Shown: positions 8,589-16,530 of the stretch, piece after piece | Position numbering within the stretch: the first letter of the stretch is position 1 | Layout of the letters: every line of letters starts with the position of its first letter | Assembly (NCBI RefSeq): GCF_001078375.1 | Contig: NZ_BBXI01000003.1 | Location: 1-64,000 of the forward strand | Direction of reading: 5' to 3' | Source of the DNA: Veillonella tobetsuensis | GTDB lineage: Bacteria > Bacillota > Negativicutes > Veillonellales > Veillonellaceae | Length of the DNA stretch: 64,000 nucleotides | The notes under the pieces: model-generated | Database searches by the model: none | Told to the model about the DNA's origin: nothing | The model's input: only the letters and a program-made list of their open reading frames with translations | Position numbers and translations under genes: made by a program

Positions 8589-9548
8589 ATGCCTATTAAA
8601 GTAATTAAAAATTTACCGGCTATAACAAAGTTAGCACAAGAGAATATATTTGTAATGGATACAGAGCGTGCGGAAACACAGGAAATTCGTCCGCTTCAAA
8701 TTTTGCTTGTCAATTTGATGCCTACGAAAGAGGTTACAGAAACTCAAATTCTGCGAGCCCTTAGTAATAGCCCGTTACAAGTTAATTTAACCTTGCTTCA
8801 TACTGCATCTCGTAAATCTAAGAATGTAGATGAAGAATATTTGGAAACCTTTTATCGAACCTTTGATGAGGTTAAAGAGGAATTCTTTGATGGCTTAATT
8901 ATTACTGGTGCACCAGTTGAATTGATGCCTTTTGAAGAGGTGGATTACTGGGATGAACTCGTAGAGATTATGAATTGGAGCGAGGAACACGTATACTCCA
9001 CATTCTATATTTGTTGGGGTGCACAAGCTGGTCTTTACCATCATTTCGGCATTAATAAACGCATTATGGATAATAAGTTATTTGGCGTTTACGAACATGA
9101 CATTTATAATGATCGGCCATTATTATTGCGTGGATTTGATGAAAGATTCTGGATGCCCCATTCCCGTCATACAACAGTATCCTTAGAGCAAATTAAAGAA
9201 AATAAAGAGTTAGAGTTGTTGGCTGGTTCTGAACCGACCGGTGCAGCCATTGTACGCAGTTTAGATAATAAACATATCTTTATTTTTGGGCATGCTGAAT
9301 ACGATTGGGATACGCTAAATCGTGAGTATGAACGGGATGTTGCAAAAGGCGATGATATTGCAGTTCCAGAAAATTATTTCCCTAATAATGATCCAAAGCA
9401 ACGTCCTATCGTAAGATGGAGATCCGTAAGTACCTTATTGTTCACTAATTGGTTGAACTACTATGTATACCAAGAAACTCCTTACATCATTGAACAAATC
9501 CAGAAGATGAAGTTTGAACGAGATAAAAATTTTGGTGCTTATATTTAA
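8589..9548 (+). CDS. metA: homoserine O-acetyltransferase (MetA family)
   Basis: A 319-residue MetA-family enzyme that activates homoserine in methionine synthesis. The nucleophile is Cys142 in YICWGAQAG, with His235 and Glu237 in FGHAEYD completing the triad. Residue 111 is Glu (GAPVELM); in this family Glu111 correlates with acetyl-CoA use and Gly111 with succinyl-CoA, so I infer O-acetylhomoserine as product. That agrees with the O-acetylhomoserine sulfhydrylase gene downstream. GGAGG ribosome site; last gene of the first methionine operon. Confidence 0.92.
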   Translation: MPIKVIKNLPAITKLAQENIFVMDTERAETQEIRPLQILLVNLMPTKEVTETQILRALSNSPLQVNLTLLHTASRKSKNVDEEYLETFYRTFDEVKEEFFDGLIITGAPVELMPFEEVDYWDELVEIMNWSEEHVYSTFYICWGAQAGLYHHFGINKRIMDNKLFGVYEHDIYNDRPLLLRGFDERFWMPHSRHTTVSLEQIKENKELELLAGSEPTGAAIVRSLDNKHIFIFGHAEYDWDTLNREYERDVAKGDDIAVPENYFPNNDPKQRPIVRWRSVSTLLFTNWLNYYVYQETPYIIEQIQKMKFERDKNFGAYI

Positions 9549-9563
9549 AATACATTAGTATTC

Positions 9564-9640
9564 GAACCGGTGGGACATCAAAGCCGACACGCTACTGCGC
9601 TAAAGCGGAGCCCGAAGTCGTTTTGATGTCCCACCGGTTC
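9564..9640. repeat. large intergenic hairpin with 19-bp perfect stem
   Basis: GAACCGGTGGGACATCAAA at 9564-9582 pairs exactly with 9622-9640; the 39-base interior is GC rich (CGACACGCTACTGCGC...). It sits just after metA and may stop or process its transcript, but it lacks a long U run and is more like a repetitive intergenic element. First of three hairpins in this 409-base gap. Confidence 0.6.
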
Positions 9641-9660
9641 TTTATATCAATATTATATTT

Positions 9661-9688
9661 AAAGGGCGCCAAAATTTTGGCGCCCTTT
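9661..9688. terminator. 28-bp perfect palindrome, possible terminator
   Basis: AAAGGGCGCCAAAA followed by its exact complement TTTTGGCGCCCTTT. A strong GC stem-loop in either direction; likely transcription end of the metA operon. Confidence 0.5.
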
Positions 9689-9708
9689 GAATATGTTATA
9701 TATGAAGA

Positions 9709-9804
9709 AAACCAAATCGGTTTCCAATGGCGACTTTGGCCCTGCGGAGGCCGCAGGCCGGAGTCAGACCCGGCCGGTGGAGCCATTGGGAATTGATTTG
9801 GTTT
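9709..9804. repeat. 96-base imperfect intergenic hairpin
   Basis: Outer arms AAACCAAATC and GATTTGGTTT, inner arms TTCCAATGGC and GCCATTGGGAA, enclosing a GC-rich core (CTGCGGAGGCCGCAG). Much richer in GC than its surroundings. No protein-coding signal; function unknown. Confidence 0.55.
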
Positions 9805-9957
9805 ACCGGTACATAGATAGGCACCAAAATTTTTGCTATAGCTTATAGTTATGGAGAATGTATTATAAAAAGTGGTAGACATATTTTTTAATACATAGTA
9901 ATATAATAGGCATAAGAAATGAAGTTTATTCCTTTAGATGAATGGGAGTTGAATTTA

Positions 9958-11229
9958 ATGAGCAAACAATATAAATTTGAAACATTACAATTACATGCTG
10001 GCCATACAGTTGATTCAACAGGTGCTCGTGCGGTGCCTATTTACCAAACTACATCCTTTGTTTTTAAAGATGCTGAAGAAGCAGCTGGTCGGTTTGCATT
10101 GACTAATCCTGGTGGCATTTATTCTCGACTAGGTAATCCTACGACTGACGTATTAGATGCTCGCGTAGCACAACTTGAGGGTGGTGCTGGTGGTATTGCT
10201 GTAGCATCTGGTTCTGCAGCGATTACATATTCCATCTTGAACGTAGCTGGTGCGGGTGATAACATCGTTGCTGCATCTACATTGTACGGTGGTACATATA
10301 ACTTGTTCACTGCTACATTGCCACGTTTTGGCATTGAAACTAAATTTGTAAACCCAGATAATTTAGAAGAATTCGAAGCAGCTATCGATGATAATACTAA
10401 AGCTGTGTATATCGAGTCCATCGGTAACCCTGGTATTAATCTTATCGATGTGCAAGCAGTGGCTGATATTGCACATAAACACAATATTATCTTGATCGTA
10501 GATAATACATTTGCATCCCCTTACTTGTTCCGTCCATTAGAACATGGTGCTGACGTAGTTGTTCATTCTGCTACAAAATATCTTGGTGGTCACGGCACAA
10601 CATTAGCTGGTGTAGTTGTAGAATCTGGTAAATTTGACTATAAAGCATCCGGTAAATATCCTGATTTTGTGGCAGGTGATGAACACTATAATGGGTTAGT
10701 ATATGGTGATTTACCAATTCCTTTTACTGTAAAGATTCGCGCTCAATTGCTTCGTGATACAGGCGCTTGCATTACACCACTTGCATCTTGGCAAATCTTG
10801 CAAGGCATTGAAACATTGTCCTTGCGCGTAGAACGTCATGTTGAAAATACTCGCAAAGTCGTAGATTTCTTGAGCAAACATCCTAAAGTGGCATGGGTAA
10901 ATTATCCAGAATTAGCAGACAGCAAATATAAAGCATTAGCTGATAAATACTTCTCTAAAGGCATTGGTGCTGTATTTACATTCGGCGTAAAAGGCGGTAA
11001 AGAAGCAGGCATTAAATTCGTTGATGCTTTGGAAATCTTCTCCAACCTTGCTAATGTAGCCGATGCTAAATCACTTGTTATTCATCCTGCATCTACAACA
11101 CATGCACAACTTAACGAAGAACAACAAAAATCTGCTGGCGTAACACCAGATATGATCCGTTTATCCATCGGTCTTGAAAATGCTGATGATATTATCGAAG
11201 ATCTTGCACAAGCATTGGATAAAGCTTAA
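9958..11229 (+). CDS. metY: O-acetylhomoserine sulfhydrylase
   Basis: A 423-residue PLP enzyme that makes homocysteine directly from O-acetylhomoserine and sulfide. Marks: [10 protein letters not shown] at the N-terminus, [24 protein letters not shown]-like [31 protein letters not shown] and the Schiff-base Lys in [11 protein letters not shown]; the long insert before [12 protein letters not shown] is typical of this subgroup. An upstream ATG at 9919 gives 13 more residues, but GGGAG sits 12 bases before the ATG at 9958 and family proteins start there. Transcribed separately from metA, beyond the hairpins. Confidence 0.9.
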   Translation: MSKQYKFETLQLHAGHTVDSTGARAVPIYQTTSFVFKDAEEAAGRFALTNPGGIYSRLGNPTTDVLDARVAQLEGGAGGIAVASGSAAITYSILNVAGAGDNIVAASTLYGGTYNLFTATLPRFGIETKFVNPDNLEEFEAAIDDNTKAVYIESIGNPGINLIDVQAVADIAHKHNIILIVDNTFASPYLFRPLEHGADVVVHSATKYLGGHGTTLAGVVVESGKFDYKASGKYPDFVAGDEHYNGLVYGDLPIPFTVKIRAQLLRDTGACITPLASWQILQGIETLSLRVERHVENTRKVVDFLSKHPKVAWVNYPELADSKYKALADKYFSKGIGAVFTFGVKGGKEAGIKFVDALEIFSNLANVADAKSLVIHPASTTHAQLNEEQQKSAGVTPDMIRLSIGLENADDIIEDLAQALDKA

Positions 11230-11297
11230 TCTTAACATAACTCCTTCAAGCGTTTAGCTTGCAACAACCTATAGAACATAAAAGAAAACCTTATAAC

Positions 11298-11329
11298 AAT
11301 CGCGAGCCTTTGTGCTCGCGATTATTTTG
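11298..11329 (+). terminator. rho-independent terminator of metY
   Basis: AATCGCGAGC and GCTCGCGATT form a 10-bp stem, followed by ATTTTGT. Confidence 0.75.
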
Positions 11330-11343
11330 TATATAGCACAAGA

Positions 11344-11377
11344 AAAAGACCTTGAATTCAACGATTCAAGGTCTTTT
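11344..11377. terminator. bidirectional terminator
   Basis: AAAAGACCTTGAAT pairs with ATTCAAGGTCTTTT; A and T runs on both sides suit convergent genes. The remaining ~150 bases up to the PepSY gene are GT rich (repeated GTGTGT) with no gene seen. Confidence 0.7.
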
Positions 11378-11526
11378 AGTGTGTGTATATGTGTGTGTAT
11401 TAAAAGGGTTTGTTTTATGTGTGTATAGTTTTATGAGTTTTTAGTATATGAGTGTGTTAAGAATTTGGAGAGAGACATATATTATAAAGTGGTTAGGTGA
11501 GTCTATATAATATATGCAATGGGTGC

Positions 11527-12117
11527 TTAGTATTTAGTGGTTTTTACTTTTGCACTGAGAACTTTGCCGGAAAGGGCGTCGATCTTAACATCAGCTTTTT
11601 TGTCGCCACCATTAGTCATTTCTAAATCGTAGACAACTTTATTGCCTTCCATTTCTAATTCCCATTCCATTGTTTGGAAATCACTACCTACACGTTCGAT
11701 AGCTCTTGTTTCAGCAGCTTCAGGAGTGATTGTGTTTTGTGGATTGAAGCTATGAGCTTTCTTCATGCGATTCCAGTAGCTAAGGGATTTAGCTTCGTTG
11801 GAGACAACTTGACCAGTAGCTTCATCAATTTTCATTTCTACTTTTTGTGTCTTAGTATACGCTTCTACTTCATATGTAGGATGATGTTTTGCATCATAGG
11901 AAATAGAAGTGATCATAGCATCTGGATAGTAGCGATGTAATGTAGTAACGGCACCAACGTAGTCGATTTCGCTACTTTGCATTGGAGATGCTACACTACC
12001 AACACCGTCCCAGCTGCTAGGAGCCGGATATGTTGCAGCTGTTGCTACACCTGCAAATAACACAGTGCTTACGCCTAGGGCGCATAATACTTTAGATAAC
12101 TTATTTACTTTTTTCAT
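11527..12117 (-). CDS. secreted PepSY-domain protein
   Basis: A 196-residue exported protein. The start at 12117 is chosen because GGAGG lies 8 bases upstream and the protein then opens with a signal peptide (MKKVNKLSKVLCALGVSTVL...ATAA). Two PepSY-like repeats follow: one ending KVEMKIDEATGQVVS and one containing ITPEAAETRAIE...KADVKIDALSGKVLS. PepSY domains act in the cell envelope, often near proteases or metal/redox proteins; the role here is unknown. Monocistronic, with a bidirectional terminator after it. Confidence 0.75.
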   Translation of the reverse strand: MKKVNKLSKVLCALGVSTVLFAGVATAATYPAPSSWDGVGSVASPMQSSEIDYVGAVTTLHRYYPDAMITSISYDAKHHPTYEVEAYTKTQKVEMKIDEATGQVVSNEAKSLSYWNRMKKAHSFNPQNTITPEAAETRAIERVGSDFQTMEWELEMEGNKVVYDLEMTNGGDKKADVKIDALSGKVLSAKVKTTKY

Positions 12118-12332
12118 GTTGATTACCTCCATAAAAGGATTTTGCCTAATAGCAATTGTAAAAGTAGATTTCATCAAATCTACTTACGTATAATTTAATA
12201 TGATAAAATGAATGTAAAATGAAGAACTAGAAATATATACGGAAAAATTTCAATATATATTATATATTCGACAGAAATATTGTATTTTCCTTTAAATTAA
12301 ATAGAAAATGTAAACTTTTAAAATGCATATAG

Positions 12333-12361
12333 TTGACATAAATTAATGAGAATGGTATTTT
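12333..12361 (+). promoter_or_regulatory. promoter of bioY
   Basis: TTGACA, 17-base spacer, TATTTT. The spacer carries TTAATGAGAATGG, which has a Fur-box-like look. No BirA-type dyad was recognised. Confidence 0.5.
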
Positions 12362-12427
12362 AAATTTAAATACAAATGTAGTTTGTTTAGATAGGTTTCT
12401 ATTGTGTATTTGATGGAGGGGTGTACC

Positions 12428-12985
12428 ATGAGTGCCATACCAAAACAACATTTAAGTACAAAAGAGTTAACAATGACCGCATTGTTTGTTACGTTAATTA
12501 CAGCAGGTGCATTTATACGTGTGCCATTGCCGAATTGTCCGTTTACGCTGCAGATTTTATTCACTACATTAGCCGGTATTATATTAGGTAGTCGCCTTGG
12601 TGCTATTAGCGTAGGTATTTATATTATATTAGGACTTATAGGGGTGCCTGTGTTTACATCAGGTGGTGGACCAGGCTATGTACTTCAACCAACCTTTGGT
12701 TATTTAATCGGATTTATGGTTGGTGCTTATGTGGTAGGTCGTTTTAGTGAAACTTCACAAACCTATTCGGTAAAGAGATTGTTAATAGGTGCTATTATTA
12801 ATCTACTCATCGTTTATGGATTTGGCATGGTCTACTTATATATGATTATGAATCTATATTTAGGCACACCTATCGGTTGGTGGCCTGTAATTTGGTCATG
12901 CTTCCTAATTCCTGTTGGTCCTGATGTGTTCTTGTGTGCTGTGGCAGCTGTTATGGGCAAACGAATTATTTCACAATTAAGATAA
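12428..12985 (+). CDS. bioY: biotin transporter S component BioY
   Basis: A 185-residue membrane protein with about six helices. BioY marks: TMTALFVTLITAGAFIRVPLP at the N-terminus, FTLQILFTTLAGIILGSRLGA, then GGPGYVLQPTFGYLIGF. It captures biotin as the substrate-binding part of an ECF-type importer, or alone. The start at 12428 follows GGAGGGG; an upstream ATG at 12404 overlaps the ribosome site. No EcfA/EcfT genes are adjacent, so it would use a shared module elsewhere. Confidence 0.9.
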   Translation: MSAIPKQHLSTKELTMTALFVTLITAGAFIRVPLPNCPFTLQILFTTLAGIILGSRLGAISVGIYIILGLIGVPVFTSGGGPGYVLQPTFGYLIGFMVGAYVVGRFSETSQTYSVKRLLIGAIINLLIVYGFGMVYLYMIMNLYLGTPIGWWPVIWSCFLIPVGPDVFLCAVAAVMGKRIISQLR

Positions 12986-13002
12986 AAATAGTATATACAA
13001 TA

Positions 13003-13030
13003 AAGGGCTATCACCTATTGTGGTAGCCCT
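13003..13030. terminator. bidirectional terminator between bioY and the minus-strand operon
   Basis: AAGGGCTATCAC pairs with GTGGTAGCCCTT (one G-U); it separates convergent genes. Confidence 0.65.
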
Positions 13031-13038
13031 TCACTATT

Positions 13039-13812
13039 TTATGGATACACATAACCTAAGATTTCTTGTGCATCTTTTGTCTTATTAATTTCTATATATG
13101 GTTGTTTACGACCGTGAAAGTCTCTAGTAGATACGGTGCCTTCTACGGTTACCCATTTTTGATTGCTAAAGGAATCGCCGTCGTTTTTGTGCATTGTTAA
13201 GCCTATTGGCGCAACATCTGCAATACAACAAGCCATGGACATGCGGGATAGAGTAAATTCATTAGCTTTCAATGTATTGTCATCGCGATTCACATAGCCA
13301 GTCATGTAAATTTTGTAGCCTACATATTGATCAGGGTTAGATCCAAGGGCCACAATTGTACGATAATAGTTGTCTGAGTTTAAAACGATTTCTTTCTTTG
13401 ATTTAGAAATCCCCGGTTCTTTAGCCGCATTATTAATGGTAATTACTTCACCAATATCATCTTGGGAAAAATCAAAATCATTTTTGTCCTCTGTAGATGC
13501 GGTGTTTCCTGCAACCTGTACTGTAGTTGGTGCTAGGATAGGAGGTACCACTAGTAATACAAGGGGAATAATGATAGGGATAATAGAGCGCCAATTGTGC
13601 TTATACTGTTTAGTAGGCGACCATAGTATAGAGATGATGCCACCACATAAAAAGGCGATGCCTGCTAGTAATAGAAATAATTCATATCGAGGCGCTACAT
13701 AGAATTTATATTGCCCTGTAATAAGTAAATATAAAATACTGATGCCTAATGCTGTGTACAGTGAGCCTTTCACAATACTTAATATATCTTTATTCTGTAG
13801 TTCTGATAACAT
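13039..13812 (-). CDS. TIGR03943/DUF1980-type membrane protein
   Basis: A 257-residue protein with about three N-terminal membrane helices (SLYTALGISILYLLITG, LFLLLAGIAFLCGGIISIL, SIIPIIIPLVLLVVPPIL) and a soluble C-terminal domain containing GYVNRDDNTLKANEFTLSR and SMACCIADVAPIG. These match the UPF0703/TIGR03943 partner of UPF0718 permeases, a pair often linked to metal homeostasis. It lies 12 bases behind the permease gene in the same operon. The CC pair in the soluble part may bind metal; that is inference. Confidence 0.75.
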   Translation of the reverse strand: MLSELQNKDILSIVKGSLYTALGISILYLLITGQYKFYVAPRYELFLLLAGIAFLCGGIISILWSPTKQYKHNWRSIIPIIIPLVLLVVPPILAPTTVQVAGNTASTEDKNDFDFSQDDIGEVITINNAAKEPGISKSKKEIVLNSDNYYRTIVALGSNPDQYVGYKIYMTGYVNRDDNTLKANEFTLSRMSMACCIADVAPIGLTMHKNDGDSFSNQKWVTVEGTVSTRDFHGRKQPYIEINKTKDAQEILGYVYP

Positions 13813-13824
13813 ATGATGTTCTCC

Positions 13825-15351
13825 TTATATAACAAATAAGAATTGAGCTAGTACTGTCATAATATACGTAACGATGCTGATTGTAATAACTAGACGTAGT
13901 ATAAAGGATAGTGACATGTACTGACGAAGTATGTATACATTTTTTATGTCAATCATGGGTCCTAACCATAAGAATCCAAGTACTGCGGATATAGGGAATA
14001 GACCGCTTAATGTACGTCCTATAATGGCGTCTGATGTAGAACAAAGTGAGAATATAAATGCTAAGATTAGTAATAATGCATTAGCAATTGGTGTAGCTAC
14101 ATTAAATGATGTAGCAAAGAATACTGGTTTAATCCAAACCTGGAATAAGGCCAATGTGAATGCTGCTGCTCCAAAATATAGCAGTAATTGGCTGAATTCT
14201 TTTTCCACATGAAGTAAAAAGATTTTCTTTTTATCACGTTCTGGTATGGGTAGTGTATATTCGTAGTCTCTTGGTTGCGGTAGTTTATTTTGAGTTTCTT
14301 TTAATTTGTGAGGAAACCATTTAAACGTGAGTGCTACTATAAGAGCTATTAATATGCCGCCGATGATTCTCGCCAAGATGATTTTTGGCTCCTCTGGAAA
14401 GGCATAATAGGTTGCCAATAATGCGATGGGATTCATGATAGGGCTAGCTAACATAAATAGTAGACCTAAATGTTGTGGTATGCCTCGTTGCAATAGGGCA
14501 TTAAACATTGGGATAGTAGCACAGTCGCAAACCGGTAAGCAGAGGCCGCTGCCGAGGGCAATACCATAGCTTTTTAGAGAGTCTTCTTTCATATAACGCA
14601 ATAGCCAACGATCTGGTATGAATAGCGTTATAATTGTAGAAATGACCGTGCCTAACAATAAGAAAGGCATGCCTTCTAATATGATGCCTGACGTAATAGC
14701 AAGGACCTGATGAATAGAATAGGAAATGTTGTGGCGGAATACGGTTACAAGCAATAGATATAATGTCAATATGGCTACAATACCATACAGTGTCCAAGGC
14801 CATTTTGGCCTCGATAATCGATTGTGTATATCCTGAGGTGATGGTGATACTAGTATAGTACATTCTGTATTATAGGCGTGTAATAGTTGTGTAATACTAT
14901 GTATTTGTGTACTATCAGTAGGATATAAAATAATATAATCTGCACTATATATTTGTGATAAAATCCCAGGCCCCAAGGCTTGTATCATAGAACGTATTGT
15001 ATTTTCCTTTGCCGTATAGATCACTCGTTCTATATGGCATAATTCTTTTAAATTTTGACTAAAGAAGATCGATTCTAATTGCTGAAATGGAAACATACCA
15101 TTCCATTCAATCCATATTTCTTTTGGTCGAGTTTTAACAATATGATTTTCTATTTGTAGTATAACATGGGCGGGACTCATCTCTATGTCATCTGGCTCGA
15201 TGGTGAGTGGTTCCTTTAAATGCACTATATTACCTAATTCAAAGGTAATGATTTCTGTGGAACCTAGTTTTTTTCGTTCTCGCAGTTCTTGGTTGATTAA
15301 GGTACTTTTACCAGTGCCTAATAAGCCAGTTACGATATATACAGGAATCAT
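13825..15351 (-). CDS. fusion of a G3E GTPase-like domain to a UPF0718 permease
   Basis: A 508-residue protein in two parts. Residues 1-180 resemble COG0523/CobW GTPases: Walker A GLLGTGKST at 9-17 and IEWNGMFPF at the place of the family's EPSG segment, but without the CxCC motif. From about residue 185 it is a UPF0718 (YraQ-like) permease of about eight helices with the conserved cysteine motif CLPVCDCATIP (271-281). The gene overlaps the complete COG0523 gene by four bases. Likely transports or gates a metal or metal complex across the inner membrane; substrate unknown. Confidence 0.78.
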   Translation of the reverse strand: MIPVYIVTGLLGTGKSTLINQELRERKKLGSTEIITFELGNIVHLKEPLTIEPDDIEMSPAHVILQIENHIVKTRPKEIWIEWNGMFPFQQLESIFFSQNLKELCHIERVIYTAKENTIRSMIQALGPGILSQIYSADYIILYPTDSTQIHSITQLLHAYNTECTILVSPSPQDIHNRLSRPKWPWTLYGIVAILTLYLLLVTVFRHNISYSIHQVLAITSGIILEGMPFLLLGTVISTIITLFIPDRWLLRYMKEDSLKSYGIALGSGLCLPVCDCATIPMFNALLQRGIPQHLGLLFMLASPIMNPIALLATYYAFPEEPKIILARIIGGILIALIVALTFKWFPHKLKETQNKLPQPRDYEYTLPIPERDKKKIFLLHVEKEFSQLLLYFGAAAFTLALFQVWIKPVFFATSFNVATPIANALLLILAFIFSLCSTSDAIIGRTLSGLFPISAVLGFLWLGPMIDIKNVYILRQYMSLSFILRLVITISIVTYIMTVLAQFLFVI

Positions 15352-16265
15352 AATGGGTTACACACATTTCTAGAAATGGATGCTATATCTATTTCTGTAC
15401 CTATGATGACTAGGTGAAAGCTGTCTAAGTTTGTAGCGCTCATGGAGCAGTTTTGAGGTGTATATTGTAATTCCATCGGACCTGCTGATGTTGGTACAAT
15501 CCCTTTGGCTCTAATAATAGTAGATGGGAGTATATTACATAGTTCCATCCATCGTTGTTCTTCTAGCGTTTGTAAATTGTAGAAGGTATGACTTATAAAT
15601 GGTTGGTGTTCATGTTCGTGCTGATGGTGATTACAATCGTGAGTGTGGCCGTGGCAATTACAGTCATGATAATTGTGCGCATGTGCTATTTGGTGGATTT
15701 GGTTCACATCTTGCTGGAGAGACTCTATATCGGTGTAAACCGGTGTATTAGGAACTAATTCTGTAATGAGTTCCTTTGTTTTTGCTGTTTGTTTAGTATC
15801 TTCTATATGGGAAAGTAAAATAGCATGGCAATGCTTGATTTGATCTTTAAAGAAAGGTCCGAAGTTTTTGATTGCCATTGGGGCTTGCATAGCATCTACA
15901 ATTGTTATAATCATATCGATATAGGCTTTTTCGCAGATTTCTTTGTCCATGCAGGTGCTGATAATTTCACTTAATTTGCTAACTCCAGATGGCTCTATGT
16001 AGATTTGGTCTATGTCCTGTGTGGATAAGATATCGACTAAGGCATCCTTAAAATTACCTTGTAGACTACAGCAGATGCAACCTGATGTTACCTCTCTCAC
16101 TACAGCACCAGAAGTGGATAGTTGTTGTGCATCTAAACTGGTTTCGCCAAAATCATTTTCTATGATTAATATACGTTCATTCGTATTTCGTTGATTTAAA
16201 ATGTATTGTAAATAGGTAGTTTTTCCGGCTCCTAAGAAACCGGATATGATAGTAATTGGTATCAT
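15348..16265 (-). CDS. COG0523 (CobW/G3E) GTPase metallochaperone
   Basis: A 305-residue protein with Walker A GFLGAGKTT (9-17), the metal-binding GCICC motif (62-66), EPSG at 91-94 and a histidine-rich stretch at 191-220 (HAHNYHDCNCHGHTHDCNHH). It ends with a CobW C-terminal domain. Such proteins deliver Zn, Co or Ni to client enzymes. First gene of a three-gene operon with the GTPase-permease fusion and the TIGR03943 protein, behind two palindromic operators. Confidence 0.88.
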   Translation of the reverse strand: MIPITIISGFLGAGKTTYLQYILNQRNTNERILIIENDFGETSLDAQQLSTSGAVVREVTSGCICCSLQGNFKDALVDILSTQDIDQIYIEPSGVSKLSEIISTCMDKEICEKAYIDMIITIVDAMQAPMAIKNFGPFFKDQIKHCHAILLSHIEDTKQTAKTKELITELVPNTPVYTDIESLQQDVNQIHQIAHAHNYHDCNCHGHTHDCNHHQHEHEHQPFISHTFYNLQTLEEQRWMELCNILPSTIIRAKGIVPTSAGPMELQYTPQNCSMSATNLDSFHLVIIGTEIDIASISRNVCNPL

Positions 16266-16322
16266 AATACACCTCCCTTGTAAATATAAACATAGTATAC
16301 TACTCTTAGTTTACATAAAAAA

Positions 16323-16338
16323 ATACCCATATGGGTAT
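16323..16338. promoter_or_regulatory. 16-bp palindrome, CsoR-like candidate operator
   Basis: ATACCCATATGGGTAT is perfectly symmetrical, 58 bases before the COG0523 gene start. The TACCC...GGGTA layout resembles operators of the CsoR/RcnR/CstR family; no such regulator is in the window. Confidence 0.45.
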
Positions 16339-16394
16339 ACCGAAATCCCTTTAAATACAGTAGGAAAGCATATCATAAGAAATTTTGATAACAT

Positions 16395-16412
16395 TATACT
16401 AATATGAGTATA
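16395..16412. promoter_or_regulatory. near-palindrome shared with the ABC importer operon
   Basis: TATACTAATATGAGTATA differs at one base from the perfect palindrome at 5885-5902. Both sit upstream of minus-strand metal/cofactor operons, suggesting one shared regulator. Confidence 0.45.
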
Positions 16413-16530
16413 TGTGAACGTATTTATATGATGAAAACAGTAGTTTTACATAAAAAGCGTATGCCTCATCTTAGATATATGAGTGCATACGCTTATATGA
16501 ATAAATATTATTTTGCAAAGTTTTGAGAAA

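Noticed and set aside
9592-9882. A 96-codon minus-strand ORF in the metA-metY gap
   Set aside because: It runs through three hairpins, has no ribosome site and a protein composition like random sequence.
9919-9957. 13-residue N-terminal extension of metY
   Set aside because: The family start LQLHAGH context and the GGGAG site favour the ATG at 9958.
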